From contig JAAZLO010000057.1 in the NCBI GenBank assembly GCA_012689375.1, forward strand, positions 1 to 50,545: a stretch of 50,545 bases of DNA. The letters are read 5' to 3'. Within the stretch, counting starts at the first letter, position 1. Every line of letters starts with the position of its first letter. The translations under genes were made by a program, and so were the position numbers. The notes under the pieces are model-generated. The model searched no databases. It was not told the DNA's origin and saw only the letters and a list, made by a program, of their open reading frames with translations. Shown here one piece after another: positions 23,059 to 31,839 of this stretch. The stretch comes from Bacillota bacterium. Its GTDB lineage: Bacteria; Bacillota; SHA-98; UBA4971.

Positions 23059-24164
23059 GCACCCTCACACTCCTCTCTAAGCTGCATGAGACTTGCTATT
23101 CCTTGCCTTATTTTTTCACCAGTCGGGCCCTGTCTTAAAACCCTCAGCTCAGTTTTGGCACGATTGATCCTGTCTTCAAAATCATCGATTTCATAACCTA
23201 AAGATTTAGCTGCGCAAAGACCTGCAATTTCCCCTTCTATCATTGCAGAGGAAGCCTCTTCTATTCCCGCCAAATCACCGGCAACGAATACACCCGGGCG
23301 GGTGGTCTCATAGTTTTCATTTCGGAACGGTGTATATCCACCAAGTTCAGGGATATAACCCATTTTACAGTCTGCCTGCCACAGAAGCTCCGTGAGAGGA
23401 GTGAGGCCTACTGCAAGACATACAGTGTCCACTTGAAAATAACGATCTGAATCAGGGATAATGCAAAATTGAGCATCCACGGCTGATACGGTGGCACCCT
23501 CAACAACCTGCCTCCCATGGACTGCCTTTATCGTATGAGAAGTTAGAATAGGGATGCCTGCTCTCTGGATTTTGCGGGCATGCACATCGTACCCTCCGAC
23601 ATACGGCATTGCCTCTACAATTGCGGCTACGTCAATACCTGCCTGGATTAATTGATAACTGACAATTAATCCTATATTCCCTGCCCCAATCATGAGAACC
23701 CGGTTCCCAGGCCTGACTCCGTACAAATTCATGAGGGTTTGTGCAGCCCCGGCACCGTACACTCCGGGTAGATCATTATTGGGGAAAGGTAACATCCTTT
23801 CAGAAGCCCCCGTAGCACATATAACCCGCTGCGGTTTTAGGAGTTTAAGACAATCATCCTTCTCAATCGCTAATGTACCGTCAGGGTAAAAGCCAACGAC
23901 TTGTGAATCACTCATTACAGTCACTGAGGAGTCCTTTGTTACCTCATCTGAGAGAAGCTTTGCAATATCAATGCCCCGCATCCCGGCGAATTGCCCCCTG
24001 GAACCAAAAAATTTGTGGGTCTGCTTAACAAGCTGCCCCCCAAGGTTTTCTTCAGAATCTACCAACATCACGCAGGCACCCATGTCACGAGCTGCAATAG
24101 CTGCTCTCAACCCTGCAGGACCTGCCCCAACTATACATATTTCAGTTGTTAGCAAGGAGGACAC
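23055..24164 (-). CDS. NAD(P)/FAD-dependent oxidoreductase (HcnB/SoxA-like)
   Basis: 369 residues. The FAD motif VGAGPAGLRAAIAA is near the N-terminus, a second dinucleotide fold GAGNIGLIVSYQLI is in the middle, and PGVFVAGDLAG near the end binds FAD. It matches the central domain of sarcosine oxidase alpha and cyanide synthase HcnB but stops before their BFD-type domain, which here is encoded two genes downstream. It overlaps the 2Fe-2S gene by 23 bases, and its GTG start is preceded by AAGGGAAGG. Confidence 0.88.
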   Translation of the reverse strand: MSSLLTTEICIVGAGPAGLRAAIAARDMGACVMLVDSEENLGGQLVKQTHKFFGSRGQFAGMRGIDIAKLLSDEVTKDSSVTVMSDSQVVGFYPDGTLAIEKDDCLKLLKPQRVICATGASERMLPFPNNDLPGVYGAGAAQTLMNLYGVRPGNRVLMIGAGNIGLIVSYQLIQAGIDVAAIVEAMPYVGGYDVHARKIQRAGIPILTSHTIKAVHGRQVVEGATVSAVDAQFCIIPDSDRYFQVDTVCLAVGLTPLTELLWQADCKMGYIPELGGYTPFRNENYETTRPGVFVAGDLAGIEEASSAMIEGEIAGLCAAKSLGYEIDDFEDRINRAKTELRVLRQGPTGEKIRQGIASLMQLREECEGA

Positions 24165-24465
24165 CCTTCCCTTTTTGAGTTTTCACATTCATTCCTTCCC
24201 GCAATTTCTCAACACACACCCTTACATTCGGCCGCCCATCCACTGTCATAAGACATGATGAGCAGTTCCCAATAGCACAAAAAAAGCCCCTCGGCCGTCC
24301 TAGCTCAGGGCTTTCCCTCAGTACACGCACACCGGCTGCATGCAATGCACAAGCTATAGGCTCGCCTTCATACCCCTGAAATTCCTTGCCGTCAAATGTA
24401 AAACTTACTTTTTTACCTTCCTTGAATTCAAGTATTGGATGGAGTATAATCCTACCGTCATTCAT
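24142..24465 (-). CDS. 2Fe-2S ferredoxin-like subunit (HcnA-like)
   Basis: About 107 residues. FDGKEFQGYEGEPIACALHA, RPRGFFCAIGNCSSCLM and VRVCVEKL supply the four cysteines of the small 2Fe-2S domain that opens sarcosine oxidase alpha, here as a separate protein as in HcnA. It is the first gene of the eight-gene operon ending with the MoaD-like gene. The frame opens at GTG 24477, too close to the GGGAGG; ATG 24465 with GGTGG eight bases upstream is preferred. The 145-base gap to recN holds no clear promoter. Confidence 0.87.
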   Translation of the reverse strand: MNDGRIILHPILEFKEGKKVSFTFDGKEFQGYEGEPIACALHAAGVRVLRESPELGRPRGFFCAIGNCSSCLMTVDGRPNVRVCVEKLREGMNVKTQKGKGVLLANN

Positions 24466-24610
24466 AATAAGGTCCACCCCTCCCGTGGCTTAGACTGATG
24501 CTGCATGATATCGGACTGGCATCAACCATAGATAAAAAGGTCGAAATGCATCGAACTATTTATTCGTGAAATAACTTGGATCTCCTTTTATAAGCCGACT
24601 AATTTAATCC

Positions 24611-26329
24611 CTATCCTATTTTTAACAACTCCTTTGCATGCCTGATACTTGTCCCGCTTAATCCAGGATGTCCCCCTAACATTCTTGCAATTTCCTCAAC
24701 GCGCTCAGAACCTTGTAATTTATTTACAAAAGTGCGAGTACGCCCGCTTTTTATTTCCTTGCCTATAGAGTAATGGGTATCCCCCATACAGGCTATTTGT
24801 GGGAGGTGCGTGACACAAATCACTTGTCTCATTTTGCCGATGGTTGCCAATTTGTTCCCGATAACAGTTGCAGTCTTACCCCCTATTCCCGCGTCAATTT
24901 CATCAAATATTAATGTTTCCACTTCGTCTGCTGATGCCAAGATTGACTTGAGGGCCAGCATCACCCGGGAAATTTCCCCGCCACTGGCTATTCTTGCAAG
25001 GGGTTTCAAAGGTTCGCCAGGGTTCGCCGACAGAAGAAATTCAACTATATCAATTCCATCAGGTCTTATTGCCAGTAATTTTTCACCTACAGGTATTCCT
25101 TTGGGATCCTCAACTTCTTTAAAGTCCACATCGAAAACGGATTCCTCCATAGCAAGTTCCTGAAGTTCGCAAGTAATGAGTTGTTTTAGTTTTTCCGAAG
25201 CCTTCATCCTGATATTACGCAGCTTTTCTGCGGTTTTACCTAGTTTCAAGCGGATTGCAGTAATTTGCTTGCTGATAGAAGTAGCTTCTCCAAAAGAAGA
25301 TTCGAGGCTTTCAATTTCCTCATCTATCACTTGCCTATAGCCTAATATTTCATCAACGGTACCCCCGTACTTTTCCTTTAGGCGTTGAATTACAGCAAGC
25401 CTTGATTCAATTTCTGCAAGACGCCTGGGATCTCTATCTATACCATCCCTATACAATCTTATTTCCCTGGAAGCTTCTTCACAAGCAGCTAAGGCAGTCA
25501 AAAGCAAATCCTTTACACCTGTCAGGGAATCATCAATTTCCAGAATCGGTTCTAATTCACAAAGCGCGGCATCTAGTTTGTCAATGGCTCCGGGAGTATC
25601 ACGATCTTCCCCGTGGATTAAAAAATAGCCAAGTGAGGCTCTTCCGTAGAATTCGTCTGCAGCTGCCTGAATATTATGCTCCTTAATTAAGGATGTATCT
25701 TCACCTGGTATTAAATTTGCGGCGGCAATCTCCTGGGATTGAAATTTTATAAGATCGAGACGTTGAGTACGCTCTCGTTCATTTAAATGAAATTCTTTAA
25801 GGGCCTCCTCGAGTTCAGTAAGATGTCGGAAGTAAGATTTCACCTGTTTTTTTACGGCCAAACCGTCTTCACCTGAGAAATTATCCAGGTATTCTATATG
25901 TTTTCCCGATTTAAGTAATGTCTGATGTTCATGCTGTCCGTGGATATCAACAAGATATTCCCCGATATCCATAAGCATGGACTGGGTAACAGGGCAACCG
26001 TTTATATTACGCCGGCTCCTCCCTGTCCGCGATACCGAGCAAGTAATTATCATGGTATTCTCTTCCGAGAGCCGTATGCCGAGATTAGTAAGGTTCTCCC
26101 TTAGGGGGCTTTCTTGAGGAACGGTAAATACACCATGGACAATTGATTCCTGACATCCGGTTCGTATCTGGTCTAAACTACCACGCCCACCCAACAAAAG
26201 CATTACAGCATCAATTATTATGGATTTCCCCGTACCTGTTTCACCTGTCAGCACATTTAATCCGGGACCGAATTCAAGCACGGCTTCCTCCACTAGAGCA
26301 TAATCTTTGATATGGAGTTCAAGGAGCAT
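24611..26329 (-). CDS. recN: DNA repair protein RecN
   Basis: About 572 residues from the chosen start. It is an SMC-like ATPase: MLLELHIKDYALVEEAVLEF, Walker A TGETGTGKSIIIDA, long coiled-coil arms from about residue 150 to 350, then the ABC signature ASGGEISRVMLALK and Walker B TLIFDEIDAGIGG. RecN gathers double-strand break ends for recombination. The frame extends to 26428 but that extension is unlike RecN; ATG 26329 has GGTGG six bases upstream. In many Firmicutes spoIVB and spo0A follow recN; here an accessory catabolic operon does. Confidence 0.96.
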   Translation of the reverse strand: MLLELHIKDYALVEEAVLEFGPGLNVLTGETGTGKSIIIDAVMLLLGGRGSLDQIRTGCQESIVHGVFTVPQESPLRENLTNLGIRLSEENTMIITCSVSRTGRSRRNINGCPVTQSMLMDIGEYLVDIHGQHEHQTLLKSGKHIEYLDNFSGEDGLAVKKQVKSYFRHLTELEEALKEFHLNERERTQRLDLIKFQSQEIAAANLIPGEDTSLIKEHNIQAAADEFYGRASLGYFLIHGEDRDTPGAIDKLDAALCELEPILEIDDSLTGVKDLLLTALAACEEASREIRLYRDGIDRDPRRLAEIESRLAVIQRLKEKYGGTVDEILGYRQVIDEEIESLESSFGEATSISKQITAIRLKLGKTAEKLRNIRMKASEKLKQLITCELQELAMEESVFDVDFKEVEDPKGIPVGEKLLAIRPDGIDIVEFLLSANPGEPLKPLARIASGGEISRVMLALKSILASADEVETLIFDEIDAGIGGKTATVIGNKLATIGKMRQVICVTHLPQIACMGDTHYSIGKEIKSGRTRTFVNKLQGSERVEEIARMLGGHPGLSGTSIRHAKELLKIG

Positions 26330-26375
26330 AAAAATCCACCACCAGACTACCTTGACAAATACGGACTTACCTGCT

Positions 26376-26855
26376 TTATTCCGGGGATTGGATCCTGAGC
26401 CTGTTGAACCTTTCCATAACACCGGCAACTGCAGATTTCGGTTTTACAACTACAAGTATTGTATCATCGCCTGCAATAGTGCCTACAATTTCAGAGATAC
26501 CGATATCATCAACGACTGCTGCCACAGCATGGGCATTTCCTGTTAGTGTTTTTATAATTAAAAGATTTTCACTGTAATCAATAGAAATCACAGAATCCTG
26601 AAAGAGCCTTCTTATCCTCCGATCGAAATTTGCCGGGGTTTTTTCCTGCGTGACAAAATAGCGGTACCTGCCACTGCCGGTAGGGGCCTTAGTTATCCCC
26701 AGCTCTCTGATATCCCTCGAAATAGTCGCCTGTGTAACCTCAAAGCCCCTCTTTCTCAGGAAATTGGCTAAATCATCCTGGGTTTCTACAGAGTATTTCC
26801 TTATAATTTCCAGGACCTCCGCTTGGCGTTTAGCTTTGGATAGTTTTTGCTTCAT
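26376..26855 (-). CDS. argR: Arginine repressor ArgR/AhrC
   Basis: 159 residues. The N-terminal winged helix (RQAEVLEIIRKYSVETQDDL, VTQATISRDIRELGITK) is followed by the C-terminal arginine-binding, hexamerising domain with GTIAGDDTILVV. ArgR represses arginine synthesis and activates its breakdown when arginine is bound. It lies between nadK and recN, its usual place in Firmicutes, and its start touches the nadK stop. Confidence 0.96.
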   Translation of the reverse strand: MKQKLSKAKRQAEVLEIIRKYSVETQDDLANFLRKRGFEVTQATISRDIRELGITKAPTGSGRYRYFVTQEKTPANFDRRIRRLFQDSVISIDYSENLLIIKTLTGNAHAVAAVVDDIGISEIVGTIAGDDTILVVVKPKSAVAGVMERFNRLRIQSPE

Positions 26856-27712
26856 TACATTTTACCCTCCGCCATACGTGTCTTCAGAACCTCATAGAAA
26901 TCCCTGTACCCCAATTTAATCAGGTAAGTTTTTTCAGCTGCAGACCTTACTATAACTTCATCTTCATGCTTTAGATTAAAGCCTACCTGCCCGTCAATTG
27001 TCAACATAACCTCTTCATTTTGGGCACTCAGGACTATTCTTATATCATCCTCGGAGGATACAACAAAAGATCTCGCCCCAAGAATATGTGGACAAATAAA
27101 TGTAAGGATTAAAGTGCTCATGGACGGATCGACAATAGGGCCCCCAGCTGAAAGAGAGTATCCAGTAGAACCTGTGGGGCTGGCTACAATGGCGCCGTCT
27201 GCAGGATAGGTACCAATCAAACTGGAATTTACGTAAGCATCCAGTCTGATCATCCTGGCAAATGCCCCCTTAGTAATAACAACGTCATTAAATCCGATGA
27301 ATTCTCCTGCAATTCCTGTACTTCTCCGCCTCACTTCAGCCCGGATCATCATTCTCTCTTCCACTTCGTAATCACCTGAGAGAATCCTGTCAAATGCATT
27401 GTTTAAGCCTTCCAGTTCTACCTCAGTGAGGAACCCAAGGTGCCCCACATTAACCCCAAGAATAGGCAGACCGGTTCCTGCCAAACTCCGTGCTGCATTG
27501 AGGAGTGCCCCGTCACCGCCTAGAACAACTACCATATCCAGCTTTCTTTTTAATTCTTTTTCACCGAAAGAGGCTTCGGGAAAATTAAAGTGTTCAGCGG
27601 TTTCCGGATCAAGAAATACCTCGATCCCGCGTCCGGGGAGATCCGTAAGTAGATTTTTCGCAGCTGAAACTGCAATATCCTTTCCGAGATGTACTATTAA
27701 ACCCAATTTCAT
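26855..27712 (-). CDS. nadK: NAD kinase
   Basis: 285 residues. The GGDGALLNAAR motif, LGVNVGHLGFLTEVE, GFNDVVITKG and ASPTGSTGYSLSAGGPIV identify the NAD kinase family. It phosphorylates NAD+ to NADP+ with ATP or polyphosphate in the cytoplasm. It overlaps tlyA by four bases (ATGA), and its stop meets argR, so tlyA-nadK-argR are likely co-transcribed. Confidence 0.96.
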   Translation of the reverse strand: MKLGLIVHLGKDIAVSAAKNLLTDLPGRGIEVFLDPETAEHFNFPEASFGEKELKRKLDMVVVLGGDGALLNAARSLAGTGLPILGVNVGHLGFLTEVELEGLNNAFDRILSGDYEVEERMMIRAEVRRRSTGIAGEFIGFNDVVITKGAFARMIRLDAYVNSSLIGTYPADGAIVASPTGSTGYSLSAGGPIVDPSMSTLILTFICPHILGARSFVVSSEDDIRIVLSAQNEEVMLTIDGQVGFNLKHEDEVIVRSAAEKTYLIKLGYRDFYEVLKTRMAEGKM

Positions 27713-28584
27713 TTCCTGCTGTCTCCTTGCATAGATAATGCATCCCCTAATTCCCGGTGAGCAGCTTGAACCACCTGGGATATAGCCTGGACAGAATAAA
27801 ATTCTAAATCTGCAGCCTCGTTTTTAACAGCGTATACTAAGAATTCAATATTTCCCGCTGGTCCCGTTATAGGTGAGTATGTCAAACCTCTAATTTCGAC
27901 ACCTAAACCTTCCATAAATTCCAATATAGCTTTTATTGTGACAGCATGGACCCGGGCATTGCTCACTACCCCGCCTTTTTGCACTTTATCCCTGCCTGCC
28001 TCGAATTGGGGCTTAATAAGAACAATTAATTCCCCGTCATCTTTAAGGAATGTCAAAAGATGTTCCATAAATTTTTTCACTGATATAAATGATACATCCA
28101 CTGTGGCAAAATCCACAGGCTCAGGGATTACATCCGGACTAAGGTATCTTATATTTGTACGATCCAACACAATAACTTTCGGGTTCTCCTGAAGTTCCCA
28201 TGCCAGTTGACCATAACCTACATCTATTGCATATACTCTTTTGGCACCCCGTCGAAGAAGGCAATCAGTGAACCCGCCGGTGGATGCACCAATATCCATA
28301 GCCACTTTATTTTCGACGCTTATTTCAAATACTTGAAACGCCTTGTCCAGCTTTTTCCCGCCCCTGCTTACAAAGGCTTTTTCCCCTTTTAAAGGTTTAA
28401 AGATAATCTCTGAATTCGGCTTCACAAACGTGCCCGGCTTAATTTCAGGCATGCCGTTGACAAAAATTTCCCCTGCCATTATAATGCGGCGTGCCTTTTC
28501 CCTTGAAGATGCAATACCTGCCCCTACTAATAATACATCAAGACGCTCTTTTTTTCCGCCGGTGCGGAACTTCCCCTCCGGCAT
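27709..28584 (-). CDS. tlyA: TlyA-family rRNA 2'-O-ribose methyltransferase
   Basis: 291 residues. An N-terminal S4 RNA-binding domain (ERLDVLLVGAGIASSREKAR, IIMAGEIFVNG) is followed by an FtsJ/RrmJ-like SAM methyltransferase with AMDIGASTGGFTDCLLRRGA, DVGYGQLAW, VDVSFISVKK and LIKPQFEAGR. TlyA proteins methylate cytidine ribose in 16S and 23S rRNA. It lies three bases after dxs, the usual order. Confidence 0.93.
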   Translation of the reverse strand: MPEGKFRTGGKKERLDVLLVGAGIASSREKARRIIMAGEIFVNGMPEIKPGTFVKPNSEIIFKPLKGEKAFVSRGGKKLDKAFQVFEISVENKVAMDIGASTGGFTDCLLRRGAKRVYAIDVGYGQLAWELQENPKVIVLDRTNIRYLSPDVIPEPVDFATVDVSFISVKKFMEHLLTFLKDDGELIVLIKPQFEAGRDKVQKGGVVSNARVHAVTIKAILEFMEGLGVEIRGLTYSPITGPAGNIEFLVYAVKNEAADLEFYSVQAISQVVQAAHRELGDALSMQGDSRK

Positions 28585-28586
28585 AC

Positions 28587-30533
28587 CTATGTTACACCCT
28601 TTGTTCGGCTTACCGCTGATTGTGTAATTTCCTGTGTGAGCATAGCGGTTCTTTCAGATTTGCATAAATCAAGCACAGCCTCTATGATTCCCATGGTTGA
28701 CAGGCCACATTCAGCCAATAAAACTTCACGTGGACCGTGCGTAATAAAAGCATCAGGGATTCCCAAATGGGCAAATTGAATTTTTTCTTCAATTTCCCGG
28801 GAAATGATATCTAAAATCGCACTGCCTAATCCTCCGATGATACTTGCTTCTTCAACAACAAGGACTTTTCTGTGTTCCTTTAAAACCCTGTAAATAAAGG
28901 GACGATCAAGGGGTTTTGCAAACCTGGCATTAACAACAGCCACAGAAAGCCCTTCCCTCCCCAGGAGCGCGGAGGCTTCCAGTGAGGGGTGGACCATACT
29001 CCCTAAAGCAATGATTACTGCATCCTTTCCGTCCCGGAGGATCTCACCTTTCCCATATTCGATAGGGGAGCATGGGCAAAATCCGACCCCGTTATCAATC
29101 ATGGCAGATGAACGCGGATATCTAACAGCACAAGGCCCGTCTATATCCAAAGCAAAGTTTAGCATGGCAACAAGTTCTTTACCATCCATAGGGGCCATAA
29201 CGGTCATACCCGGTATGCTCCTTAGATAGGTTACATCAAAACTTCCATGGTGTGTAGGGCCATCCTCTCCCACAATTCCCGCTCTGTCCACGGCAAAGAT
29301 AACATGGAGGCCCTGGAGGGCAATATCATGAACAATTTGATCATATGCCCTTTGCAGAAATGTGGAATAAATAGCTAATACAGGAATCAAACCCTGACTT
29401 GCAAGTCCTCCAGCCATTGTCACTGCATGCTGCTCAGCAATACCCACATCGAAAAAACGTTTGGGGTATTTCTTCATAAACTTGTTAAGTCCTGTACCAT
29501 CAGGCATTGCAGCTGTAATCGCAATGATACGGGGATCTTTTGAGGCTGCCTGCACAACGGCCTCACCGAATACTTGAGACAGACTCTTTGAATTATTCAA
29601 GCAAAGGGGCTTGCCTGAAGATACACAGAATTTGCCTATTCCATGAAATGTCTTAGGATCTGCCTCAGCCGGGGGATACCCTTTGCCTTTTTTTGTAAGC
29701 GTGTGGATTAAGACAGGTCCTCCTTTAGCCTTGGCTTGTCGGATTGTATGAATCAGAAATGGAATATCATGCCCGTCAAGCGGTCCTAAATAAGTAAATC
29801 CCAGATCTTCAAAAAGCATACTAGGTATGAGTAAGTACTTTAAACTACCCTTCAGCCTTTTTACGCTGTCGTAGACATCTTTTCCGATTACGGGGATATT
29901 TTGAATAACCCGATCCAATTCACGACGGGCTCTCAGCAAGTGAGGTTCAATCCTGATGCGAGAAAGATAAGACGCAAGGCCTCCGACATTCCGGGAGATG
30001 GACATTTCATTATCATTTAATACAACAATAAGATCAGTGCCAAGCTGCCCTGCATGATTTAAAGCCTCAAATGCCATCCCCCCAGTGAAAGCCCCATCTC
30101 CGATAACCGCAAGTACAGTGTATTTCTTTTCTTTTAGATCTCTGGCTTTAGCAATACCCAAAGCTGCAGATATGGAAGTACTGGAGTGACCTGTATTGAA
30201 CGCATCATGGGGACTTTCATCAGTTCTTGGAAAGCCGCTGATACCCCTATACTGCCTGAGAGATCCGAATCTTTCCAGTCTTCCCGTGAGGATTTTATGG
30301 GCATACGACTGATGCCCTACATCCCATATTATTTTATCATGGGGGCTGTTAAGTACAGTGTGGATAGCCAGTGCAAGTTCCACCACCCCAAGACTGGGGG
30401 CTAAATGACCACCGGTTTCAGATACGGTATTTATGATTTCCTCCCTGATTTCCCCAGCAACCTGCTGAATCTGATCCAACGTAAGTTGCTTAAGGCCCTT
30501 TGGTAAATCCAAGGTATCAAGAAGTCTTGCCAC
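28587..30533 (-). CDS. dxs: 1-deoxy-D-xylulose-5-phosphate synthase
   Basis: About 648 residues, full length. Thiamine-diphosphate motifs (GDGAFTGGMAFEALNHAG, VVLNDNEMSIS), the pyrimidine-domain Glu in DVGIAEQHAVTMAGGLA, and GEDGPTHHGSFDVTYLR are visible. It joins pyruvate and glyceraldehyde 3-phosphate, the first step of the MEP isoprenoid pathway; ispA just upstream uses the downstream products. The frame opens at GTG 30545, but GTG 30533 has AAGGTGA eight bases upstream. It overlaps the end of oapA by 17 bases. Confidence 0.97.
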   Translation of the reverse strand: MARLLDTLDLPKGLKQLTLDQIQQVAGEIREEIINTVSETGGHLAPSLGVVELALAIHTVLNSPHDKIIWDVGHQSYAHKILTGRLERFGSLRQYRGISGFPRTDESPHDAFNTGHSSTSISAALGIAKARDLKEKKYTVLAVIGDGAFTGGMAFEALNHAGQLGTDLIVVLNDNEMSISRNVGGLASYLSRIRIEPHLLRARRELDRVIQNIPVIGKDVYDSVKRLKGSLKYLLIPSMLFEDLGFTYLGPLDGHDIPFLIHTIRQAKAKGGPVLIHTLTKKGKGYPPAEADPKTFHGIGKFCVSSGKPLCLNNSKSLSQVFGEAVVQAASKDPRIIAITAAMPDGTGLNKFMKKYPKRFFDVGIAEQHAVTMAGGLASQGLIPVLAIYSTFLQRAYDQIVHDIALQGLHVIFAVDRAGIVGEDGPTHHGSFDVTYLRSIPGMTVMAPMDGKELVAMLNFALDIDGPCAVRYPRSSAMIDNGVGFCPCSPIEYGKGEILRDGKDAVIIALGSMVHPSLEASALLGREGLSVAVVNARFAKPLDRPFIYRVLKEHRKVLVVEEASIIGGLGSAILDIISREIEEKIQFAHLGIPDAFITHGPREVLLAECGLSTMGIIEAVLDLCKSERTAMLTQEITQSAVSRTKGVT

Positions 30534-31152
30534 TGTTAATATCACCTTCGATGGGCTTTTTTGATGAACCCGGGTGCTTCCTTCTGTTAATTACTTTCCG
30601 GTCAGGCAATATTGTGATGCCTACCGAATCTTCCAGCCGGGCCAGGATTTTCCCTACAGTGAGAACAATCCGTTCCGATTCATGGATTGCAGTATTTTTT
30701 CCCAGAGCTTTACCCCCTACTGTAACCGCTGCAACAATTCCTATAATAACGGTACTTACTATCGTATCGCCGGTATAACCCGATTTCATCCTGACAACCA
30801 CATCAATGGCAACGGCAGCACCTATGGCTCCGCTGACCGTACCCGCCATATCACCGATAATATCATTACAAAAGCTTGCTACACGATCCGCGGATCTGGC
30901 TATACGAAGTGCATGCTTAGCCCCATACACTTTCTTCGAGGCCATGGCATTCAAAGGCCGTTCTTTGACAGCAGTTGCTGCAGTCCCGATTATATCAAAA
31001 ACAACACCTATACTGATAACCAAACATAAAATGAAAAGTCCAAGTATCAACCCTACGCTGCCAAGGAGGATCTTGGACACAAAACTTACAGCTATAGCCA
31101 TGAGAAACGTAATAATTGCTACAGACAAAACCCGTGACATACGTGGGCTCAC
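30517..31152 (-). CDS. oapA: OLE RNA-associated membrane protein OapA
   Basis: About 211 residues. Two N-terminal membrane helices, a conserved amphipathic middle (FDIIGTAATAVKERPLNAMA, ARSADRVASFCNDIIGDMAG with a DXXXD), two more helices, and a basic tail. This is the protein always found beside OLE RNA; in Bacillus halodurans it binds the RNA and holds it at the membrane, and the pair has been linked to magnesium and alcohol stress. Context here is the known one: ispA, OLE RNA, this gene, dxs. GTG 31152 has AGGTGG eight bases upstream and is preferred to GTG 31164 or ATG 31140. Confidence 0.88.
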   Translation of the reverse strand: MSPRMSRVLSVAIITFLMAIAVSFVSKILLGSVGLILGLFILCLVISIGVVFDIIGTAATAVKERPLNAMASKKVYGAKHALRIARSADRVASFCNDIIGDMAGTVSGAIGAAVAIDVVVRMKSGYTGDTIVSTVIIGIVAAVTVGGKALGKNTAIHESERIVLTVGKILARLEDSVGITILPDRKVINRRKHPGSSKKPIEGDINSGKTS

Positions 31153-31199
31153 AATTACACCCACCTTGATAATGTATCTGGGTAGGCGGTAACATTTCG

Positions 31200-31804
31200 G
31201 GTAAATATTGTGGCTTTAGGTCCGGCAGGTTTTCCCTGCAGTACTCCCTCGCGTCACCGCTTGGGCGGTTTCCCGTTTACGACCGCAGCCCGAGGTCACC
31301 CTTAGGACGGCCGGACTACCACTTAGCTCACACTACAATCCCCGTAACGTTCCTCATATCATTGGACAGTCTAGGGGTTTTCCCCGACAACACCCACCCG
31401 TTTTCTATCCTCTTTTGCAGTAAGGGTTTCATGCTGCAAAGAACATCTTCTTCAGGCCCGGAGAAAAATGTCTGCAATTTGCAATCCCTCCCTTACCACT
31501 CAAGGCAGGCTACACTACACCCGGCACTTATAAATCAGGCGTTTGCGTACCTAGGTGTAGGTTTAACCCCCGGCCATGGCCGCAGGCTTTACCTGACTGG
31601 CCACAGGAACGGGTCTCCGCGGGGCGAGGGTCAACGCCTGTATGCCATTACAGATCGCCCTCATCCCTTAACCCCCAGCACCAACCCCCAACTGGGCGTC
31701 AGCAGCCGGCACCAGGGACTTCATCGATATGCCCTTAACGGATTTTTAGGCCCGCTTTCAAAAACAGAGGCGCTGACTAGAATACTGCACCACCTACCCT
31801 GATG
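31200..31804 (-). ncRNA. ole: OLE RNA (ornate large extremophilic RNA)
   Basis: A 640-base stretch without a credible protein gene lies between ispA and oapA. It is more GC-rich and structured than its neighbours, with many nested stems on the minus strand (for example GGGAAACCGCCCAAGCGG and GCAGGGAAAACCTGC near the 3' end). Its size, about 605 bases from the predicted start, agrees with the family average near 610. The flanks ispA and oapA-dxs are the diagnostic genome context. I assign it from context, size and the partner gene; I did not run a covariance model. The 3' end is approximate. The plus-strand reading frames inside it have no family features. Confidence 0.88.
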
Positions 31805-31810
31805 GACTTG

Positions 31811-31839
31811 ATTATACCACATGGAAAATATCTCATCAA
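31811..31839 (-). promoter_or_regulatory. Promoter of OLE RNA, overlapping the ispA stop codon
   Basis: TTGATG (31839-31834), a 17-base spacer, then a perfect extended -10, TGGTATAAT, with TATAAT at 31816-31811. Transcription would start near 31804, where the OLE sequence begins. The -35 box overlaps the ispA stop codon (31838-31836), so OLE RNA can be made independently of ispA. Confidence 0.75.

Noticed and set aside
31362-31802. A 146-residue plus-strand reading frame between oapA and ispA
   Set aside because: It lies antisense to the OLE RNA, and its composition (many Pro, His, Ser, Arg) is that of a translated structured RNA. No SD or homology pattern is visible.
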